From NCBI GenBank assembly GCA_042088665.1, contig JBELMB010000225.1, positions 1 to 8,088 of the forward strand: DNA of 8,088 bases, in the 5' to 3' direction. The stretch is from JBELMB01 sp042088665 (GTDB lineage: Bacteria > Pseudomonadota > Alphaproteobacteria > Rhodobacterales > Rhodobacteraceae). How positions within the stretch are numbered: the stretch's first letter is position 1; the number at the start of each line of letters is the position of its first letter. Below are positions 5,155 to 8,088 of the stretch, piece after piece. Position numbers and translations under genes: made by a program. The notes below the pieces were generated by a model. That model worked only from the letters and a program-made list of their open reading frames with translations, did not search any database and was not told the DNA's origin.

Positions 5155-6146
5155 TCTGCGGCCTCCTTGTAGATGTGGCAGGCCACCTTGTGGACCGCGT
5201 CAATGGCGATCTCCTGCGGGATTGCCGACGTGCAGGCCGGGCCGACAACCTGGGCGCAGCGCGTGTTGAACACGCAGCCCGAGGGGCGTTCCAGCGGCGA
5301 CGGGATATCGCCGGGCACCGGCGTCAGCGGCTTGTCCAGATCATCAAGCTGCGGCAAAGCGGCAATCAGGCCCTGCGTGTAGGGATGCTTGGGGTTGCGG
5401 ATCACGTCGCGCACCGGGCCTTCCTCGATGAGACGGCCAAGGTACATCACGTTCACACGGTCACAGGTCTGGGCCACCACGCCGAGGTCATGGGTGATGA
5501 ACACGATCCCCATGTGGAACTCATCCACCAGATCCTTCATCAGGTCGATCACTTGCGCCTGAATGGTCACATCCAGCGCCGTGGTCGGCTCGTCGGCAAT
5601 CAGCAGCGCCGGTTTTGTCGACAGCGCCATGGCGATCATTGCGCGCTGGCGCATCCCGCCCGACAGCTCGAAGGCATATTGGTCAAACCGCCGCGACGCA
5701 TCCGAGATCCCGACCCGGTCCAGCATCTCGACAGAGATCTCCCGGGCTTTCGCCTTTGACATGTCCGAATGCAGTTGCAGCTGTTCGGCCATCTGCTTGC
5801 CGATGCTGATCGCGGGCGCAAAGGAGGCCATCGGCTCCTGAAAGATCATGGAGATCGCCCCGCCCCGCACCACTTTCAGCTCCCGGGGGGTGCGCAGGGA
5901 CAGCACATCCACCTCGCCACGCTCCGTGTGCAGGGTGATCTTGCTCTCGGGGCTGTAGACCGCATTGCGGGCATTAAGGTGCATCAGCGCCTTTGCGGTG
6001 ACGGATTTGCCAGAGCCGCTTTCGCCGACCAGCCCCATGACCTCGCCCTTTTCCAGCGAAAAGGAGACGTTGTCCACGGCGGTGATCAGCCCCTCGTCGG
6101 TGCGAAACTGCAGGGTCAGGTTCTTGACGTCGATCAGGGCGCTCAC
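5151..6146 (-). CDS. Opp/Dpp-type ABC transporter ATP-binding protein (DppD/OppD-like)
   Basis: First ATPase of the importer, partner of the F-type ATPase encoded next. The 331 aa carry Walker A GESGSGKS (41-48), Q-loop FQEP (102-105), signature LSGGM followed by RQR (161-168), Walker B LLIADE (181-186) with TTALD after it, and the switch His219. All catalytic residues are present. The C-terminal domain has Cys291, Cys297, Cys305 and Cys323 in the usual four-Cys spacing, with HPYTQGL at 254-260. Translation starts at a GTG that overlaps the TGA of the C permease (GTGA), with GGAGG 7 nt upstream (6154-6158). The next gene's ATG overlaps this gene's stop, so C, D and F are translationally chained. 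Confidence 0.95.
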   Translation of the reverse strand: MSALIDVKNLTLQFRTDEGLITAVDNVSFSLEKGEVMGLVGESGSGKSVTAKALMHLNARNAVYSPESKITLHTERGEVDVLSLRTPRELKVVRGGAISMIFQEPMASFAPAISIGKQMAEQLQLHSDMSKAKAREISVEMLDRVGISDASRRFDQYAFELSGGMRQRAMIAMALSTKPALLIADEPTTALDVTIQAQVIDLMKDLVDEFHMGIVFITHDLGVVAQTCDRVNVMYLGRLIEEGPVRDVIRNPKHPYTQGLIAALPQLDDLDKPLTPVPGDIPSPLERPSGCVFNTRCAQVVGPACTSAIPQEIAIDAVHKVACHIYKEAAE

Positions 6147-7297
6147 TTGTTCGCCTCCGAATAGGGATCCGCCGCATCACGCAAGCCGTCACCGACAAAG
6201 ACAAAGGCCATGACGAGGGCGATGAAGAAGAAGACCGGGATAAAGTACCACTGGTAGTTCAGCATGACATCCGCCGAAGTCGCCTTTTGCAACATCACAC
6301 CCAGCGAGGACACCGGGTCCTTGAGGCCGAGACCGATGAAGGACAGGGCTGTCTCGCTGAGCACCATATAGGGAAAGGAGATCACGAGATCGACGATGAT
6401 ATAGCTGGTAAAGGAGGGCAACAGGTGCCGCCGGATCACATGGCTGGAGGAGGCCCCGGACAGTTGTGCCGCCAGCACGTATTCCTGGTTCCGCTCTGTC
6501 AGCAGGTGGGTCCGGATGCGCCGCGCGAGGGTCGGCCAGCCAATGAACCCCAGCACGATCGAGATATAGAAGAACCGCGCCTCCGCCGTCATTTCCGCAG
6601 GCATAAAGGCCGCCACGGCCATGAAGAGCGGGATCGCCGGCACCGTTCGGACCGCATCGGTGACCATCTGGATCACGCTGTCGATCCAGCCTCCGTAATA
6701 GCCGGACACCCCTCCTATGATGAGCGCGAGCACAAAGGCGATGAACACCCCGATCGTCCCGACCTGCAGGGAGGTCCAGATCGCATGGAGCGTCCTGCTG
6801 AAGATGTCCTGCCCATCCTCATCGGTGCCAAAGAGATGGATCTTGCCCGTCTCCACCCCAAAGAGGTGCCGCTCCCCCGGGATAAAGCCGAACAGCTTGT
6901 AGTCGTCGCCCTTGGGAAAGAAGGTCACGTAATTGCGGACATCCTCGTTGATCTTTGTCACCCAGCGAAAATTCGTGGCCATCGACCGTTCACGCTCGAC
7001 CGCGTGGATGAAGGGCCGCGCCGAACAGCCGTTCTTGTCACAGAACTGCGGGATCTGTGGCGCACCGTTGGTGTAGTCCTTGTTGCGCCCAGCAATCGTC
7101 GGATCATAGGGCGACAGGAAGGGGGCAAAGACGCCGGAGATCACGAGGAAGACCAGCACCGCCGCCGCGATCATCGCCGCGCGCTGCTTCTTGAACCGCG
7201 CCCAGATCAGCTGGCTTTGCGAAGCCGTGAAATAGGCCTCCTTGGACTTCTGGTCCTGCTGGAGCGGTGCGGGGGTGTTTGTGTTTTCTGTTGTCAT
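6143..7297 (-). CDS. Opp/Dpp-type ABC transporter permease (DppC-like) with long periplasmic loop
   Basis: Membrane subunit of the importer, 384 aa against roughly 280-310 for usual DppC proteins. After a polar N-terminus, helix 1 lies at about 41-61. Further hydrophobic segments are near 178-198, 218-233, 242-258, 300-322 and 352-374. The EAA loop that docks the ATPase is EYVLAAQLSGASSSHVIRRH (272-291), followed by LLP. The C-terminus has the family ending VGDGLRDAADP. The extra length lies between helix 1 and the conserved FGTDEDGQDIFSR (156-168): about 95 residues where simple DppC proteins have some 30-40, including FCDKNGC (Cys86, Cys91) and KLFGFIPGERHLFGV (134-148). Similar long loops are familiar to me from importers of this class, including some that carry oligosaccharides, so the substrate need not be a peptide. 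The start lies 3 bp after the B permease stop. Confidence 0.94.
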   Translation of the reverse strand: MTTENTNTPAPLQQDQKSKEAYFTASQSQLIWARFKKQRAAMIAAAVLVFLVISGVFAPFLSPYDPTIAGRNKDYTNGAPQIPQFCDKNGCSARPFIHAVERERSMATNFRWVTKINEDVRNYVTFFPKGDDYKLFGFIPGERHLFGVETGKIHLFGTDEDGQDIFSRTLHAIWTSLQVGTIGVFIAFVLALIIGGVSGYYGGWIDSVIQMVTDAVRTVPAIPLFMAVAAFMPAEMTAEARFFYISIVLGFIGWPTLARRIRTHLLTERNQEYVLAAQLSGASSSHVIRRHLLPSFTSYIIVDLVISFPYMVLSETALSFIGLGLKDPVSSLGVMLQKATSADVMLNYQWYFIPVFFFIALVMAFVFVGDGLRDAADPYSEANK

Positions 7298-7300
7298 GGC

Positions 7301-8088
7301 TCAGCGCACGATGCTCTTGCGGACGCGCGGGTCGATGACCGCCAACAGCACGTCCGTGAGGAAATTCAACGCCACGATGGACGCCGTCAAAAGAAAGATG
7401 ATCGCCCCGGCGAGCTGTTGGTCGTTCGACCGCGCCAGCGCCTCGATCAGCAGCGCTCCCGCATCGGTCATCACGAGGATCAGCGCCACGATCGGCAATT
7501 CATTGAAGATGCGGTTCAGATCGAACCCCAGCGAGTTGATGATCGGCCCCAGCGCATGGCGCGCGGGATAGCCCCACAGCAGCTTGCGTCCGTGCACGCC
7601 GCGGGCGGCGGCGGCGGTCACGTAAAGCTTGCCGATCTCGTCCGACATCAGCGCCCGCACGGTTTGCAGCGCAAAGGCCGTCGCCGACCACCCAAGGATG
7701 AAGACCGGCAGCCATGCATGCGAGATCAGGTCCAGCACCTTGCCCCAACTCCATGGCGCGTCTCGATATTCGTCACTGAAGAGCCCGGTTAACGTCTCGC
7801 CGAACCAGACCGTGGCAAAGAGCATGATCACCAGCGCGAGCAGGAAGTTCGGCATCGCGAGGCCAAGGTAGCTGACGATGCGCAACGAGTTGTTCAGAAA
7901 GGCATTGTTGGACGCCGCGGCAATGATGCCAACGGGGACCGCAACGGCATAGGCCAGCGTCAGCGCCGCGAGGCAGATCACCAGCGAGAGCCAGAACTTG
8001 TCCCCCAGCAGGTTGGCAATGTTCACCCTCAGAATGCAGCTGTCGCCGAACTCGCCCCGAAAGGCCCCGACGATCCACTTGCCCCAAC
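7301..8088 (-). CDS. Opp/Dpp-type ABC transporter permease (DppB-like), C-terminal part (partial)
   Basis: Membrane subunit pairing with the DppC-like protein; the N-terminal part lies beyond the right edge and about 262 codons are visible. The frame stays open from the edge, reading GKWIVGAFRGEFGDSC before the GTG at 8026. That GTG is therefore internal and not the start. GEFGDS matches the conserved GdlG-S stretch of DppB. Hydrophobic segments include LVICLAALTLAYAVAVPVGI, LGLAMPNFLLALVIMLF, WLPVFILGWSATAFAL, LPIVALILVMTDAGALLI and the last one before LTDVLLAVIDPRVRK, the family's usual ending. The EAA-type loop is KLYVTAAAARGVHGRKLLWG with HALGPIINSLG after it. It is the first visible gene of the leftward B-C-D-F operon. 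The solute-binding protein gene is probably upstream, outside the window. Confidence 0.94.
   Translation of the reverse strand, partial: WGKWIVGAFRGEFGDSCILRVNIANLLGDKFWLSLVICLAALTLAYAVAVPVGIIAAASNNAFLNNSLRIVSYLGLAMPNFLLALVIMLFATVWFGETLTGLFSDEYRDAPWSWGKVLDLISHAWLPVFILGWSATAFALQTVRALMSDEIGKLYVTAAAARGVHGRKLLWGYPARHALGPIINSLGFDLNRIFNELPIVALILVMTDAGALLIEALARSNDQQLAGAIIFLLTASIVALNFLTDVLLAVIDPRVRKSIVR

Noticed and set aside
6287..7792. 501-residue plus-strand open frame opposite the permease genes
   Set aside because: Its composition is rich in Arg, His, Asp and Gln with no domain; the minus strand encodes clear DppC and DppB proteins over the same bases.

Overview
The window looks like a chromosomal piece of a GC-rich alphaproteobacterium, most likely a member of the Rhodobacterales (Roseobacter group). 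This rests on the style of the proteins (Opp/Dpp-type ABC importers, a LysR regulator, a RidA-like protein and a small cupin), the high GC, and tightly overlapped genes with ATGA/GTGA stop-start junctions. The taxonomic call is an inference. The window is a scaffold, not finished sequence: 100 Ns lie at 3873-3972.

Left part (1-1416, minus strand): an operon reading leftward. A class IIA HAD phosphatase (489-1238) overlaps by 4 bp the start of a DppB-like ABC permease (1-492), which runs off the left edge. The leader upstream of the HAD gene (1239-1416) is shared with a divergent LysR-type regulator (1417-2289, plus strand) and contains three inverted repeats, one with perfect 9-bp arms. The LysR protein is the obvious candidate regulator of the HAD/permease operon.

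Middle part (2290-3798, plus strand): a 655-bp stretch without a convincing gene, containing two ACAGG/CCTGT inverted repeats, leads to a two-gene unit. This unit is a divergent RidA/YjgF-family protein (2945-3430) and a small His-rich cupin (3427-3798), which overlap by 4 bp. The RidA-like protein keeps the catalytic-type Arg but appears to lack the acidic residue of canonical imine deaminases, so its chemistry is open.

Gap (3799-4152): noncoding sequence in which an exact 55-bp repeat lies on both sides of the 100-N gap. This looks like two assembly contigs sharing a k-mer overlap, so the gap may be zero or negative in reality, and linkage across it is not fully proven.

Right part (4153-8088, minus strand): a second, separate Opp/Dpp-type importer operon in the order permease B (partial at the right edge), permease C, ATPase D, ATPase F. 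All four are spaced 3 bp apart or overlap by 4 bp. The C permease has an unusually long periplasmic loop with a Cys pair. The solute-binding protein that would set the substrate is not in the window; it may lie beyond 8088.

Taken together, the window holds two Dpp-like uptake systems flanking a regulator and a RidA-cupin pair. An uptake-and-catabolism locus for small peptides, amino-acid derivatives or oligosaccharides is plausible, but no substrate can be read from the sequence. No RNA genes, CRISPR arrays or insertion sequences were seen.
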